Below, in pieces: positions 34,563 to 47,869 of a stretch of 64,000 bases of DNA (position 1 is its first letter; each line of letters starts with the position of its first letter). Source of the DNA: Dastarcus helophoroides (lineage: Eukaryota > Arthropoda > Insecta > Coleoptera > Bothrideridae); contig CM053329.1 in NCBI GenBank assembly GCA_028583605.1, positions 32,512,992 through 32,576,991 on the forward strand. The letters run 5' to 3'. The notes beneath the pieces are model-generated. The model did no database searches and was not told the DNA's origin. It saw only the letters and a program-made list of their open reading frames with translations. The translations under genes were made by a program, and so were the position numbers.

Positions 34563-35700
34563 TTATCCTTTTCTTCTTGTTCTCCTTCTTCTTTTTCTTC
34601 TTCTTCTTGGTAATAGGACACTGTCGTGTTTGTGTTTAATTGGGAAGTTCGTGCGAGCTGGATGTCCAGCGCTCGCGTCAACACTTCGATGGCCATTTGG
34701 TGTTGAGTTTTTCAGTTAGGGCTATCTTCGGCAGGCGGTCGCTTGCCATGTGGTTTACGTGGTCCCTCCTTTCTCTTGTTCTTTCTCTTATCCATCTAAT
34801 TGAATGTCACAAGTATTTCTTATATCTTCGCTCTTTCTATCACCTTGTAGCATGTTTCCTGTTATTGTCTAAGTGTTCTCATTTCAACTGATCTCAGTAT
34901 GCGTTTGGTGTATGTGTTGTCCGCTCTTGTTTCAATTGCGTACGTCATGGTCGGCCTGACAAATGTTTTGTATATTCTTACTTTACTTTGGGTACTCAAA
35001 TGCTTATTTCTCCAGATTATGTCTCTAAGATGCCCAGATATGACGGCTGCTTTATTTGCTTGGTTTAGGGTTTCTTTTTTGAGGTTTCTTTCGCTCGTGA
35101 TGTTGACGTCCAAGTACTTGAAGTTAATGACCTGTTCAATGCTTTTGTCGTAGACTGCGAATGTATACATTCGAATGTTGGTCCTTTTAGTGACATTCTT
35201 TTGTTAAAGCATTTTTTTATAAAATAGAATGCTCTTTTTTCAACTTGACTTTGTTCCTTAATTTCTTCTCTTGACCATTGTTTCCATTAACTGGTACTCC
35301 TAGATAGTTAAAGCTGTTCACTGATCACTGCTTCAACCTCTTTATTGCTGTATGCTTTAAATTTTCTGCCATTTGATTGCAAATTTTTAAATATTTGATT
35401 TTGTTTTCATTTATCAATAATCCGCATTTCTTTGATTCTTAACCTAGCTTCAGGACTACAGTCGATAGGCTTTTTTTGTCCCTCGCAATTATTATTATGT
35501 CATCAGCGCATGCTACTATTTGTATAAATCTATTTGTAAGTGTTCCTGTATTAGTTAAATTCCTAATTATTTCTTTGACAACAACATTGAATGGGTGACA
35601 GGGCATCTCCTTGTCTAACACTACCCGAATTACATTTTGCCAGTCTTTAGGCATAGCTTCCTCTTCTTAGATTCTTTCGACAAGTCTAAATACTATTTCT
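34563..35700 (-). pseudogene. LINE relic: RT palm to C-terminus with (GAA)n tail
   Basis: Minus strand: VACADDIIIIARDKKSL (about 35510) carries the A-D-D catalytic box of the RT palm. At 35170-34862 come FKYLDVNITSERNLKKE, RIYKTFVRPTMTYAIETRA and ILRSVEMRTLRQ, the F.YLG...... and LYGSETW-type C-terminal region. A broken basic GKRPP-like stretch follows near 34730. The sequence ends in a GAA-rich run (34570-34612 on this strand), the usual simple-sequence 3' tail of this LINE type. Several stops and shifts. Plus-strand frames over it are antisense shadows. Confidence 0.87.
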
Positions 35701-36029
35701 TGTGCTACTTTTTATAAGTATTTAAATAATTTGTTGTTAATTCTATCTTCTGGTGCTTCATTTGCTTTAAGGCTTTTTGTTTTTGTTACAAATCTCTCCT
35801 GTGATGAATAGTTTGCTTCAGTTTTTTCTTCCTGCTTGTTTCTAAAAAGAGGAAAAAGAATATAATGAAGAGTTATTGCCTTAGGTCTTTGTTACTCGTT
35901 ATATTTAAAGAAACGAAGAAGGTTATTAACGTCAAGATTCTCAAATATCTGAAGGCGAATAGAATCGGTTTGGAACAGGCAAAACGGTTTTAGGCAAAGC
36001 GTTTAACTAGTGATCGAATTAAGTTTTGT

Positions 36030-36990
36030 GGCTTTGTTTGTATCATTGAATATTTTAAAAACCTTCGACAGAGGCTGGCACCGATCTCTTTTTGCCAAAT
36101 TAACATTTTGTGAACTTCCATCTGGGCTCTGTCATTTAATATCAAGTTTTCTCAATGTTGGATCTTTTTAGGTCGTCGTTGATGGCATTTCGTCTAAGAC
36201 ATTTGCGCTTAATGCAATAATGTTCCAGGGGCTCTCTTTCGTCTTCTACGATCTCTTATTTCCAACTTTTAATTTAACATGTAGCTATGCAGATGATAAT
36301 AATCAGATCTCATCGCTTTTCTCCGATAAATTATTAGCTATCGCTACTTTAGATAGGCTAACATAGCAACAGATTACAGACAATTAATGGGGATCTCGAG
36401 ATCATTCTGGAATGAGAAACAAAAAATCTGGTTGACTTCGGTGCCTTGAAAACTCAGGTCGCTGTCTTCTCTAAAAGACATCAAGGAATAATGCGCGCAA
36501 TATCCTCATAAGTAATAAAACCTTTCGCATGGAATATAACTTGTCTATCTTAGAAGGGAATGCAAACACTAACTCTTCCCGGAACAACCATGTGCCCACC
36601 ATTGCCAAGCCTATCCCTCAGGAGCTGGACTTTCTTTTTCAAGCTAATTTGCTCAATCTCTATAACGCTCAAATTCAGCCAACATTGAGCCAACTCTTCT
36701 CATGTTTGGAGTTTAGTTCCAAAGCACACTCTGACTCTTTTTGATTTAATTCCAAGAACAACGATTCACCTATTTCATGACGAGCACCGATTCTCTTAAA
36801 ACATTGAAGCACGGGCGAAAAGGTGAGTGGCTTGTCTGTTTTCTCCTAATAATTTTATGCGAGTGTTCATAGAAAGTGATAAATCTGATCCACCCAAGGA
36901 AGACATTCTTTAAACAGACAAGACAATCGGAGACGGCTAATTCCTGTGCGGTCCAGCTTGACACAGTAAGGACTTCTGCCTAGAAAATCT
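36030..36990 (+). pseudogene. LINE RT relic of the Jockey/CR1 kind
   Basis: Plus strand: TFDRGWHRSLFAKL (usual AFDRVWH.GLL.KL), LPSGLCHLISSFL, VVVDGISSKTFALNA, then CSYADDNNQ at about 36280-36306 with the YADD box. Then a VDFGALKTQV-like segment, SNKTFRMEYNLSILEG (36510-36560), IAKPIPQELDFLF, YNAQIQPTLSQL and SHVWSLVPKHTL. The order matches RT motifs 3 to 8 and the thumb of Jockey/CR1-group LINEs. Stops and frame changes throughout. Opposite in orientation to, and a different clade from, the LINE just upstream. Confidence 0.85.
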
Positions 36991-39530
36991 ATTTTTTTTT
37001 CTATAGAATTTCCAAACCCCTATTTTTGTTTAAAAGGGCAGTTTATCGTCATCTATATTTATTTCCGCATCCTACTTGCAGTCCTCCAACCAAAGGCACA
37101 ATAAGGTTATCGTTTGTGATCGGATTGAACTTTCAGTGAATTAACTATGTTAGAATTGCTTGAAGTGTTGTGCAATAGTAGTTATAAAAACTTTTATAGA
37201 AACTTTACCATTTGATCTGAATTAAATATATCTGCTTTGGTCTCAATTAGCATCGATTTCAGTAAATGAAAACTATTTCAGAAATCCATTATAATGCTTT
37301 CTAAACGATATCGAAATCCTGTTAGAATATTGAGGTTGTATCAAACGAGCTTGTTTAAGCTATTCATATAACTCCAACTCCTGATTACTTTGATTCATTG
37401 CTAAAACCTTATTGGGTACATACATGCAAACTCGCATATTAAATATATAAACAGAGCAATTTTCATTTAGTAGAATGAAGAAACATAATTAAGAATTTGC
37501 TGGATTGATAAGCATGAGATTTAAAATCAAACTAAGAGGTTAGTTGCTTATTTACAAAAATTAAGCCCTTTCAACTACATTTACGTATTTCACATACATT
37601 ACGCTCTCTCAGTTCGCTATTTATGATGTTCCCAATTACTCAAAATAGACATCAAATAAACAATTGTGACCACATAAATAACACATTCGTAGTTTATAGT
37701 TTAAAAATGATTGTAAAATTTAGGTTATTCTTGGTTTTTGTAATAAAAAATATTTGCTTTACAGATATGTCAATAAGACTTTTTAACTTTACACTGAATT
37801 CTAGGGTTTGATTTGAACAAAAATACTTGGAGTAATATTTTATACTAGTACTTTCAAATAAGCATTACTCTGGAAATAAGAATAAAATAAAATAAAAATA
37901 AAATGAATAACATTATGGCTCAGACACCATATAGGACACTAAACAGGATATTTATGTGGTTTACTCTAAAGGCAGATTATGACATTCACATTTCCTTTAC
38001 CAAGGATGACATTTAACAAGAAGAACTTCAGCTTGATGATCTTACTTAAAATAATTTCGACCTACTAATGCACAAAAAGAAACATTTGGTTAATGGATTA
38101 ATTTGCATAACAACTGAAACCGAGAAAGTTTCAACAAGATAGATGCAGAACACATCAACAAAGTTTTGAGAAACAAGGAAGTTCTAAGCCTTCAACTGCT
38201 AGGTTAAACCTAAATGATCCTCATAAACAACGGATTTCCAAGTCTAACTCTCAAGTCAAGTAACATAAGAAATTCGGGTTATTTTCAATGCCACCTCATG
38301 TTTTACATTTCTATCCTTTAAACAGAAGAACTTTCTAAATTAAAGCCTAAACAGAAATACGATGCTTAAGAAATATTTATAATTCACGTTGTTTCATTAG
38401 GTGCGTTAAAGTTCACTAAAATTACAATTACCCCATGAAAACCTTTTCCATAAAGAAGGGTTTAATCTTTGAATAAAAGATAATTGAAAAACATTAACTG
38501 TTGTCACCAGAGCTTTTATATTCGATCAGATAACCTCCTAATGTTAATTTATTCGAATTTTTCTGTCGCTGAGCCTTTGCACATTATTCTGAATAAAGAA
38601 ATATATTCTATTTGTTCACAAAATTGTACAACTTATCCTACTAATGAACTTTTAACAGTGTTTTATCTTAAGAAACATGTTACCGAATAACAGAAATCGA
38701 AAAATGGCACCTAAATCTAACCAAAATAAGATAATGAAACATACTCTCTGTATCTTCTTTGCGAATGGAATAAAACATATACGTTTTATAACTTAAGATT
38801 TAGGTTTAATATAATTTATAATAGACTAAAGTAAACATGTATTTTGCCAATTTTTGGAATTCAATTCCTAAGGGACCAAAAAGGAGTATCACAGTATACA
38901 AAAAACTTATAAAATTATTGTATAGATGAGGCAAACTTAAATAAAAATCAACATGTTCAAAAGAAAGTTACATTTTTGAAGAAAAATGAAATTTAGAAAA
39001 CAGTTGAAATTTCTGAAGTTTCAACAAAAGTCCAGATTAACAAAAGAAAGTTCATAATTTCGCGAAAAAGAGAGAATTTTGAAAAAATTTTTTAAAGTTT
39101 GAATTTTGAATTCAAATTTTCAGAAGCTCAAATTTTAAAAAAATTAAACTTTTTAATAGTCTAACCTTTAATACTTAAAAGCAGTAAATCTCAAAAAAAG
39201 ATATTTTTTTTAAATTGTAAAATCGAACTTTACAAATAACATGAAATTTTAAAAAAGAGGGAATTTTCAAAAAATCAAATTTCTAATGTATTCAACAAAT
39301 GTTTATAACAAGTCTAAATTTTAAGAAATAAATCTAAATTTTGAAATGATTTAAAATTTGGAGATTTGGAAATTTTGAAAAACAATTGTATTGTTCAAAA
39401 CTAATAATATTAATAATGTTTTTAAATAGTCGAAATTTGAAAAAAAATAAATTGTGAGAAAAGTCGAACTACTGAAAGAAGGTAAGATTTTAAGATAACT
39501 CTGTTGATAATGTCTTAGATATTTTTTTCT
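36991..39530. other. non-coding, no gene recognised
   Basis: AT-rich, fairly complex sequence to about 38900, then motif filler. Open frames are under 75 codons and unlike known proteins. Confidence 0.5.
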
Positions 39531-39539
39531 TGATGCTTT

Positions 39540-40272
39540 TGCATTCATTCGCAAAAAATTGATGACTAACACAGTTTATGAAAATCGCCTTGGATTGGAC
39601 TAAAATGTTCAATTGTAACCGCAATGACTGTGTTGCGTGCAACTTAATAAATTAATGCTAACTCCGGAAATTTTCATTGAAATAAAATAATCTAAAAAAC
39701 ATATTTGATCTGACCTATATTCTTCAGCCAAATCAAGTTTTTCATTTGAAAGATGTTATTACTATGTGGGTCATGAAACCTTGGAATGCAAGCACCTATT
39801 TTTCCATAAAATATTTTTTTCTCAACAACTATTACGCTATCGAAAAGCCCTAAGAAATCCTATCACACACAACCTATTTAAATCTAGATCTTATCTTTAA
39901 AAATTTAAAAGAAGAAGTGCAGGAGGTCATTTTCTACATATTTTGAGCTGCATCTTTAAGACGATTGGATCGAAAATTTAAAAAAATATTTTGGGTTTCT
40001 GACCGACAGCTTTTTTAAATTATACGTCACACGATGTATTAACCAAAACTTAGGATTTTGAAGGGCCAATTCACCTCCCATTTATTATAAAATATATTTT
40101 TTTTTCTAATCGTTGGCGAGCGGTCGTTTACGATGACTAACGCTGTGCAAATTTCAAATTTCTAAGTTACATAGTTTTCGAGGAAATCCCCTTTGTGACA
40201 GCGAATGTACGGACAGGAGAGTGAGATGTTAAGTGTTTCGCTTTTTTTCTCTAAGGTACGGAACCCTAAAAA
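39540..40272. repeat. interspersed repeat family A, copy 2 (uninterrupted)
   Basis: Aligns with 21502-23057 minus its insertion. Shared words include aacacagtttatga, gtgttgcgtgcaactt, ggaatgcaagcacc, ctcaacaactattac, attttgagctg and ggtacggaaccctaaaaa. It carries a single version of the site (gagctgcatctttaag, about 39946-39960) that is duplicated around the hammerhead element in copy 1. No coding capacity. Confidence 0.75.
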
Positions 40273-40448
40273 TTGTAAAGGGATCGGAAATTCTCAAATA
40301 AGACAAAATTAAAAATAGTCAAATTTTTTAAAGAAGGCGAGAATTTAACTCTAAATATTGGACAAAATCCAAATTTTCTAAATAAAAATGATTTTGCTAG
40401 GAAAGTCGTAACGTTAAAAAGATCTTTTTATTTATTTAAAATCACCTG

Positions 40449-40552
40449 TATCAATATATTTCTGAAGATGATAGCTTGGCTATCGAAACGCGTTAGAGCA
40501 ACCATTGTTGTGTTTTTCAATCTTTGTTGGTTTCAGGGGACAATATTTGTAT
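40449..40552 (+). mobile_element. PLE1 terminal fragment with 14-bp target duplication
   Basis: Flanked by tttaaaatcacctg at 40435-40448 and 40553-40566. The insert is only the ribozyme-like region and tail: tctgaagatgatagcttggc, gaaacgcgttagagcaacca, tgttgtgtttttcaatc and ggggacaatatttgtatt. Stem II is fully paired in its alternative form (gatagc with gctatc). The usual ctct strand of stem I is missing because the copy starts just before the core. Confidence 0.9.
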
Positions 40553-40566
40553 TTTAAAATCACCTG

Positions 40567-40952
40567 GTAGACTTGAATTATGCAAAAATATTTTGATTTC
40601 AAAACTAAAAATTGAGAACAAGACAAAACTCTAGAAACTTTCAAAAAAATCAATCGAAAAACTAAATGTTAAAATTTTCAAAATTAATTTGATTTTTTAG
40701 GTCGGTTACATAAAAAATAAATTCTTTTTAATTGTCAAAAAAAAATTGAAAAACGTACAAATTAAAAAAAAGCATCTTTTAAAAAACAATAATTATAAAA
40801 ACATCTATGAAAAAAACAAAATTTTGAAAATAATCCCATCATGGAAAAAATTTGAAAATGAAATAAGGAATATTTGAACAAAATCAAAAATGTCAGAAAA
40901 AAATTTCGAAAAAACTCAAGATTTTTAACAAATGTTGAATATTTTGTTCCGT
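40567..40952. other. AT-rich filler
   Basis: A-rich motif sequence without genes; it separates two PLE1 ends. Confidence 0.5.
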
Positions 40953-41170
40953 CGAACGGACTGGTCCTTGGTTATTTTCAAAAATTAAAATACAGAACTT
41001 GTCCCCTGAAACCAAGTAAGATTAAAAAACACAACACAGGTTGCTCTAATGCGTTTAGACGTATCTCTCTGAAGAGGACAACTTCGCTATCGAAACGCGT
41101 TAGGGCAACCTTTGTTGTGTTTTTTAATCTTTCTTGATTTCAGGAAACAAGCTCTGTACTTCAACTTTTG
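40953..41170. mobile_element. PLE1 ends, inverted dimer
   Basis: The minus-oriented half (40953 to about 41063) starts cgaacggactggtccttggt, includes gtcccctgaaaccaag and reaches ctctaatgcgttt. The plus-oriented half starts tatctctctgaagaggac (about 41064), keeps gctatcgaaacgcgttaggg and ends cttcaacttttg. The junction lies at the ribozyme of each half. Same plan as at 54-56 kb but without coding sequence. No clean target duplication found. Confidence 0.82.
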
Positions 41171-41990
41171 AATTCTTTAATTACTAGTCGATATTAAAAA
41201 TTTTTAAAAAAGGCGAAATTTTCAAAATAAAATAATTTGTTATGGTCGAATTTTTCAAAAAAAAATGAGGTTAATTAAAATGTAAAATTAAAAATAAAGC
41301 CATGGTTTTAAATTGAGACTTAAAATAAGTTGAATTCTTTAAAAAAATTACAATTTTGAACTTTTTTCGAACTTTAAAATAAGGGTAAATTTTTGAAACA
41401 AATTCAAGATTTTCCAAAAAGATCAAAGGTAAAAAACTATCTAAATTTTTTATTTAAATTTTTGAAAAACTCAATATTTTGAAATTTTAAAAAAAAAATA
41501 TTTTTTTAAAATCATAAACTGAAAACAAATATTTTTAAGGTAAATTAAAAAGGTAAAATTTATAAAAGAGTCGAAATATCCATTGAAAGAATATTAAAAA
41601 TAGTCGAAATAGTTCAAGGAAATACATTTTTTAAAGTTTCAAAATTCCAAATTAAAATTGGAAATTTTGAAAAAAAAGGACAAAATTTAAAAAAGAGTAT
41701 TTAAAAAATATTCAGAAAAATAACATTTTGACAAGCTGCAATTCTCAACAAAAATCGATTCCTTAAAGCGTGAAATTTTCAATAAAAGACGAACTATTAA
41801 AAAAAACATTTAAGTTCATTAAAATGATTAAAATCTTTAAAAATCCGAAATATTCAAAAAATTTTAAAGAGGTCGTAAATTTGGGAAGATCATTTTCAAC
41901 AAATTAAAATTTTAAAAATGATAGAAAATTAGAGAAAAGGTCATAATTTAAACAAGATGCCAAATTCTTCATGGTGGACTCCTATTGGTC
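41171..41990. repeat. A/T motif filler
   Basis: Degenerate aaatttttgaaaaa-type sequence without structure beyond the short motif. No gene. Confidence 0.5.
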
Positions 41991-41994
41991 TGAC

Positions 41995-42225
41995 ATATTA
42001 TGTTTATTAATTTTTTTTAATATTTCTGCGACCCAGTTTGAAATTATTTAAATTTTTGGCAATAAAAGATATATACGTGATATCTTAATCTAAAACAAAG
42101 TTCAGATATCACCTAGTCATATTTGAAAAAATCTTTCAGAATATTGTTAACTTTCATTATCAAAAATTTGGACATTTTCAAATTGGGTAGCAGAATTGTT
42201 TAATAAAATTAATAAAAATAAGCCA
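41995..42225. mobile_element. MITE family M1, copy 2
   Basis: The left end tatgtttattaatttttttt followed by tatttctgcgacccagtttg, and the right-end counterparts caaattgggtagcagaattg and taataaaattaataaaaata, match the MITE at 27240-27437. The inverted arms are more diverged, so it is older. Just left of it, ttcttcatggtggactcct (41966) recurs near 45672, where the rest of the element is absent. Confidence 0.65.
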
Positions 42226-43250
42226 AATTTGAAAGACATCGGCATAAACAAAATAAAATTTTTAAAACTTTGGAAATGTTAATAAACCTTAAACTTAAAT
42301 CAAGTAAATTTTCAACTGGAAGTTAATAATATCTTTAAAAGAAACCGAAATTTAAAAAATGTCAATATTCAAAAATATATCGAGATTTAAAAAAGACTCG
42401 AAATATTCAAACAAGATCAATATTCCTAAAACATTTTAAAAAATGTAAATTTGTCCAAATATCAACATTTTGAAAAAATTTGAAATGGAACGTAAACTTT
42501 AATTTTAAAAATGTTGAAATTTTTAACAATATTCGATTTTCTAAAAGTCCAATACTCCAAATGAGGCCGCTATTTTAAAAAAAGTCAAAATATTCAAAAG
42601 ATGTCTAGATTTTCAAAAAAAGAGGCGAGATGCTTAAAATATATCAAATAAAAATTCCAAATTTAGAGAAAAATAAAAACTTTGCAAACAAAAGGTCAAA
42701 ATTAATAAAAAAATAAAGGATATTGAAAAAATCAACAAATGACCACTAAAAAAATTTAAATATTTTCCAAAGTGGACCATAAAAATGTTAAATGAATCGA
42801 ATTCTACAATATTTTGGATCAACAAAAATCTGAAAAGAAGAGAATTAACATTTAAAAAAAGTTCGAAATTAAGGAAAATCTTTTGCAAAAAACGAGGTTT
42901 CTGTATTACTTTTTTAAAAAAGTTTAAATTTTCAAAAATCGTTGAATTGTTTAAAAATGTCGTTACCAAAAGAGGCAAAATTAAACAGTCAAAGTCACAG
43001 TTTAAAATATGTAATTTAAAAAAAACTTATTATATTGATATTAAGATTTTCCAAAGATTCGATTTTAATGACTTAAAATTTTAAACAAATTGATCTTTTA
43101 TTTTAAAATTGTTGGCGAGAAAGAATTGCTTCAAAAAATGTCGCGATTTTCAAAAGAGTAGAAATTTTAAGAAAAAACAACAATTCTGAAATAAATTACT
43201 ATTTTCAAAGAATCCAAATTTTGAAAAAAATGATTTTTTTGTTGCAGTCA
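42226..43250. repeat. A/T motif filler
   Basis: Degenerate short-motif sequence. Overlapping frames on both strands (42634-42978 minus, 42785-43084 plus) have K/F/L/I/N-rich composition typical of this filler and are not supported as genes. Confidence 0.5.
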
Positions 43251-46200
43251 ATGTGTTCAAAAAAAGTAAAACTTTTTGTACTCCTATTTTTTTCTTATGG
43301 CGTTAAGTTGCATGCAAATAAAGTCCAATTAATTGTGTAAAAACAAGTTGAGGTTCGTTACTTTACAGACTCAGTTGGTTTAATTACGACCTCAAGTGAT
43401 ACCCTTCATGATAATGTTACGTGTTTGGTCGTTTATAAAGATAAAGTGAGTTTAGGACAGTTTATTGTAACTAGCAATAAAACACCAAACGTAATATAAC
43501 AATGAATAATATTAACTATTTAATAGGGAATATCCAAATATTGAATCCTGCACTAAATGAATTATAAATACGGATGCACATGACACATCTTTGCGAGGTT
43601 TCCATTCGAGAAGCCTCTGATAGATTCTAGTCTAGACACCTGCATATGAGTCACTCACTTCACGATAACGTTCTCGTATCTTCGTTTAAAGGTCTTCATT
43701 ACATTGTAATTTCTTCCTCATTACATTAAAATAAAATGCTTCAATTAAAATATTAGTAATGTATTTAAAGTGGTGGGACAATTTAAATATCTGATATAAC
43801 AACAAACTTTAAGCTATACAAAAAGTTGCCGTTCTGAAGGCATAATTTTTGACTGCTCCCAACTAATTACCAAACCAATTAATTTAAGGACTACGTTACC
43901 TGAATGCTTTTAATTGTAAGTGAATAAAGCAGCAATAGGGAACATTCTACACAAAATGATTTTGTAGTTAAGCAACTTAGATGTATTATGTAGAAATTAC
44001 AATGGAAATTACACCAAGAGCTCTGCGTTTGACAAAGTGACAGGAAACTTTAAAAAAAATAGTTTATGCATTCCCATCATGCATTAAATTAGCTCTTTTG
44101 TCACCTAAATTTAGAGTGAGACATAACGATACTAAGTTGAATCCATCTCCTAAGCTTCAGAATTATGTGCCCCAATTATTATGTTTTAGAGCCCAAAGTC
44201 TACTAAAAGCCTGAAAGTAATTTTTTGTTCTAATACCCACTATTATCTTTATCAATTAAGAACAAATAGCCTCACTTTACTGGGATCCGTTAAAATTTCA
44301 CATAATGGAAACGCCACTTTTCTCTCTTTATGTTCGAAGACCATTTCCTAAGCCAAAATGTTATTCATTTAAGACTATTTTATTTGTTGGGTAATTTTTA
44401 GCATTAGAGCTCCATTAATCTTACTTTAAAAGTCTAAGATTTGAGAGTTTATATGTTAATTTAAAAGATTTATGACTTCAGCTTATTTTCCGCACCTTAT
44501 TTTCACAGTTTCGTATCATTTGGCATATTAACCTAATAGACAAAAGCAGCTTGGGAAATTAGTTTCAACAACGCCTCTACTTCAACTGACGAGAGGTTCG
44601 AGACTAATATTTTTAATGCCACGAAAAATTTATTAACGATTTTATGCCGCTGATGATTACGTTTCCGTCATGAATGTGAAATAATTTAATAGAAGTATAG
44701 TCTGGGTTGTATATTTCGTATACATATGTATATTGGCGCCAAGAATTCGTTCAATTTACTTTTTGTGCAACTTTTCGTCGAAAATAGAACAAATTTACTT
44801 CAACATTGGGAAAAAACAAATAAGCCTTTTACAAATTGTCCTTATGTCGCGTTTCCCGCAAGTCTATTTATGGGGAGTACTGCGCCCCTAAATAAATTCG
44901 GTGCGTTATCGGAAGTTCAATGAACTCTTTGACTTTGATATGCTAAACTAAAACGACAACATAATAAATACCCTGGAAACCGAGCTGAGCATGTTTATTA
45001 CAATTCAAGCACTTTTTTTTACATTTCTGTCAATGTGATGAGAACGTGAGGAAACTTGATGAGACTGGCGATAACTATAACTTCGTGCCGACTAGTTGTC
45101 TAATTACGCATTATAGGTAGTCTGGATACTTGAACGCCGTAATTTATGCATATTTGTTCTTTTGATAATTTTTTTTCCTTTTTTTCTCATCTAAATGTCG
45201 TCCTCATTACACGTTTGTAGAATTAGCAAATTCAGATACACATTGGCATATATATTTAAATCATGTTTTACTTTCAATAAGTTTTAAAAATACAAAAGAA
45301 AACATAAACTTAACACAAAGAAGACAGAAATTTTAAGAATTCCGGCGCATCCGCCAATTTGAAAGCATCCTTATTGTTAAAATTATTTCATTTTCATATT
45401 TTCGTAAGTAATCCAAAGCTGATTCGTAATTGTAATGAATTTTATAATCAAGAATTAGATGCATAGTGCAAATAATAAGCTGATTTGATATTTATCAAAA
45501 TGTTTTCTAACAAATTGGAATTAAGAGTGCTGAATTTATGAAACATTAAAGTATAATTCGGAATCAGACACATTCCCTATTTTGGCGCCTTTTTAAAATG
45601 AAGTAATTCATTTATTTTTGCATTTTTTTTGTTTAATCTTGCATTTAAACAACACAACTTTTAAAACCGATTATTCTTCATGGTAGATTCTCATTGGTCG
45701 GAAACCGATTTAAGTGAAATTTTCAACATTCAATTTTCTATTCAAAGGTTCAGTTAAACGAGAGGTTAGTGAACTCATTTGAACATTACGTAATATTAAC
45801 AGATTTATTATCTTGTCTGGCGCAGAATTTGATCGAATCAATCATGATTAAATGCGATCGCGAAGACTGTTGATTGATGTTCGGAAAGTAATTAATTTGT
45901 TTGGGAGATTATTTTAAAAGGAAAGGGTTTACATGAAGATGCCAACCCTTTTAAAAATAATCAACCTGTTTGTAAAATGTAAATGTCAATTTTGAGATTA
46001 AAGTGTCCTGGATGAATTATTTAATACTAATTAATTAATAACAATATGACAGTATAAAACACTCTGTTTTTTAATATTGTTTTCCTCTTAATTTTGATGT
46101 ATTTTTAACTCAAAAACATTTTCTATTATTTCTTTATAATGTTGATATTTATTTTGATACGTTATCTGCCATAGGTACAAGATTTTAATAACTAATTAAA

Positions 46201-47595
46201 GTATGTTAGTTTCTTATTTTACTGGCAAATATAATTTATTAATTAATTTAAGCCAAATAAAATGAGCCCCGCCCAGAACAGCTTAGGGCATAAAACGTAC
46301 TACATCCCCTGGGTTCAAAAACATTTGCTCTATTCTACTTTACATTGGGATTTTTTTCGGGTATGAAAACGAATAACATGGATTCATTAACGCTAATCCA
46401 GCATTTAATTTATTTTCTCAATTTGAAAGGGGAATTAAAATCATGGATTAAAAATCAGACCTTAGTTTTCGATGTCTGCTGTTACATTAAGCAAATTAAT
46501 TCAATCCTAACAAAATTCAATTGCCCTTCAGTTTTTATCAGTAAACTAATTTTTGCCATTACTTGTGCCACGCTTCTTAATAGTGTGATAAACTGAAATT
46601 TATTTTGCAGTTTATAAATTAGCTCAAATAGATGAAGTATTTTTATCTAACTGTTAGTAGACAGCTTTAGCTTTTTATCTCCTAGTGCAGACGGCATTAG
46701 TTTAGGGGCACAATGTAGGCGACTTTTTTTTAATAATCCGATTATTGCGGTTTTCACGTAAACGATTCAGCTGAGATTGAAAAGCATCTCCCTTCGTGAG
46801 CGATTAAAATGTAATTGCCAAAAATGGGGTTCTTAAGTGGTAATAATGAACCAACCAATATGAACTTAATTAAATTGTTCTCGCGATTTAGGAGCCTTTG
46901 GAATGCTTACACGTTCTCCATGAAATAATTAATAAATAAATTTCGTTCAAGCTGATAATAGATATGAAATTTACTGTTCACCTAATGCTCAATATTCGCG
47001 AGCATCACTCAAAGACTGAATTTAAATTACAACGTCGCGAATTGAATTTCTTGCTTTATATAAGAAACTGAATAATGCTATATATTGGAATTTAAGATTG
47101 TCAAATGAGTTAGATATGAATTGAGGGAAGCCATGCAGATCTAATCTTACATAGAACATGCCAATAATCCTTTCAGGTTACGATTCCGATGTGATTTTGA
47201 AATTTGATTATTCATGAAATGAACTTGTGTACAATGGCAGATTTAAACTATCTTGTGCAGCTAGTAAACAAACACGACTTTTGTTGTTAAGCTAATTTGA
47301 CACTTCTGATTTTATTTGCAAAGTTCAAGCAGATTAAGTTGAGTTACACGTGTTTTTCTGGAGATTTTAAAGTTTGGAAAGATAGTAAAGGAATGACAAA
47401 CTAAAACTTGGATTTGTTCTAAGTAATTATAATTATTAATAATATACAAAAATTGCACCGACATTTATGTTCCAGCTGACAATATGAAAACAAAGGGCGA
47501 CTCAATTTTTTTTGCTTCATTTTTATTTAAATAATAAAAAAGTACGGTACAATTCGTTTCAGTTTACTATGTCTTTGATTATTAAAATTCACATA
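43251..47595. other. complex non-coding sequence, no gene recognised
   Basis: Compositionally the least repetitive long stretch of the window, with many attaatta and ttaatta words and no motif filler. It could be intronic or intergenic sequence with regulatory content, but nothing specific can be shown. The frames at 44726-44923 and 46345-46596 match no family I know. Confidence 0.4.
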
Positions 47596-47609
47596 TTTTG
47601 AAGCTCCAA

Positions 47610-47853
47610 TTTTTTTTATAGTGAAACGGACTGCTTCTTGGTTATCTTCAAAAATTAAAATAAAAATCTTGTCCTCGAAACCAAGAAAGATTAAGAAACA
47701 CAGCAGAGGTTGCTCTAATGCGTTTTGATAGCCAAGCCATTATTTTCAGAGAGATACTGAAGATGATAGTTTGGCTATCGAAAAGCGTTAGAGTAAGCTT
47801 TGTTGTGTTTTTTAATATGTCTTGGTTTAAGGAAACAAGATTTGTATTTCAAT
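47610..47853. mobile_element. PLE1 inverted dimer with 14-bp target duplication
   Basis: Flanked by ttttgaagctccaa at 47596-47609 and 47854-47867. The left half is minus-oriented (gtgaaacggactgcttcttg at 47631, gtcctcgaaaccaagaaaga, ctctaatgcgttttgatagc, ttttcagagaga). The right half is plus-oriented (actgaagatgatagtttggc from about 47757, tatcgaaaagcgttagagta, ggaaacaagatttgtatttc). It is thus a 244-bp fold-back of the element end with no coding part. Both halves carry decayed hammerhead cores. Confidence 0.9.
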
Positions 47854-47869
47854 TTTTGAAGCTCCAAGA

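Noticed and set aside
34640..35153. Plus-strand frames of 83-84 codons resembling membrane proteins
   Set aside because: Antisense of the LINE C-terminus read on the minus strand.
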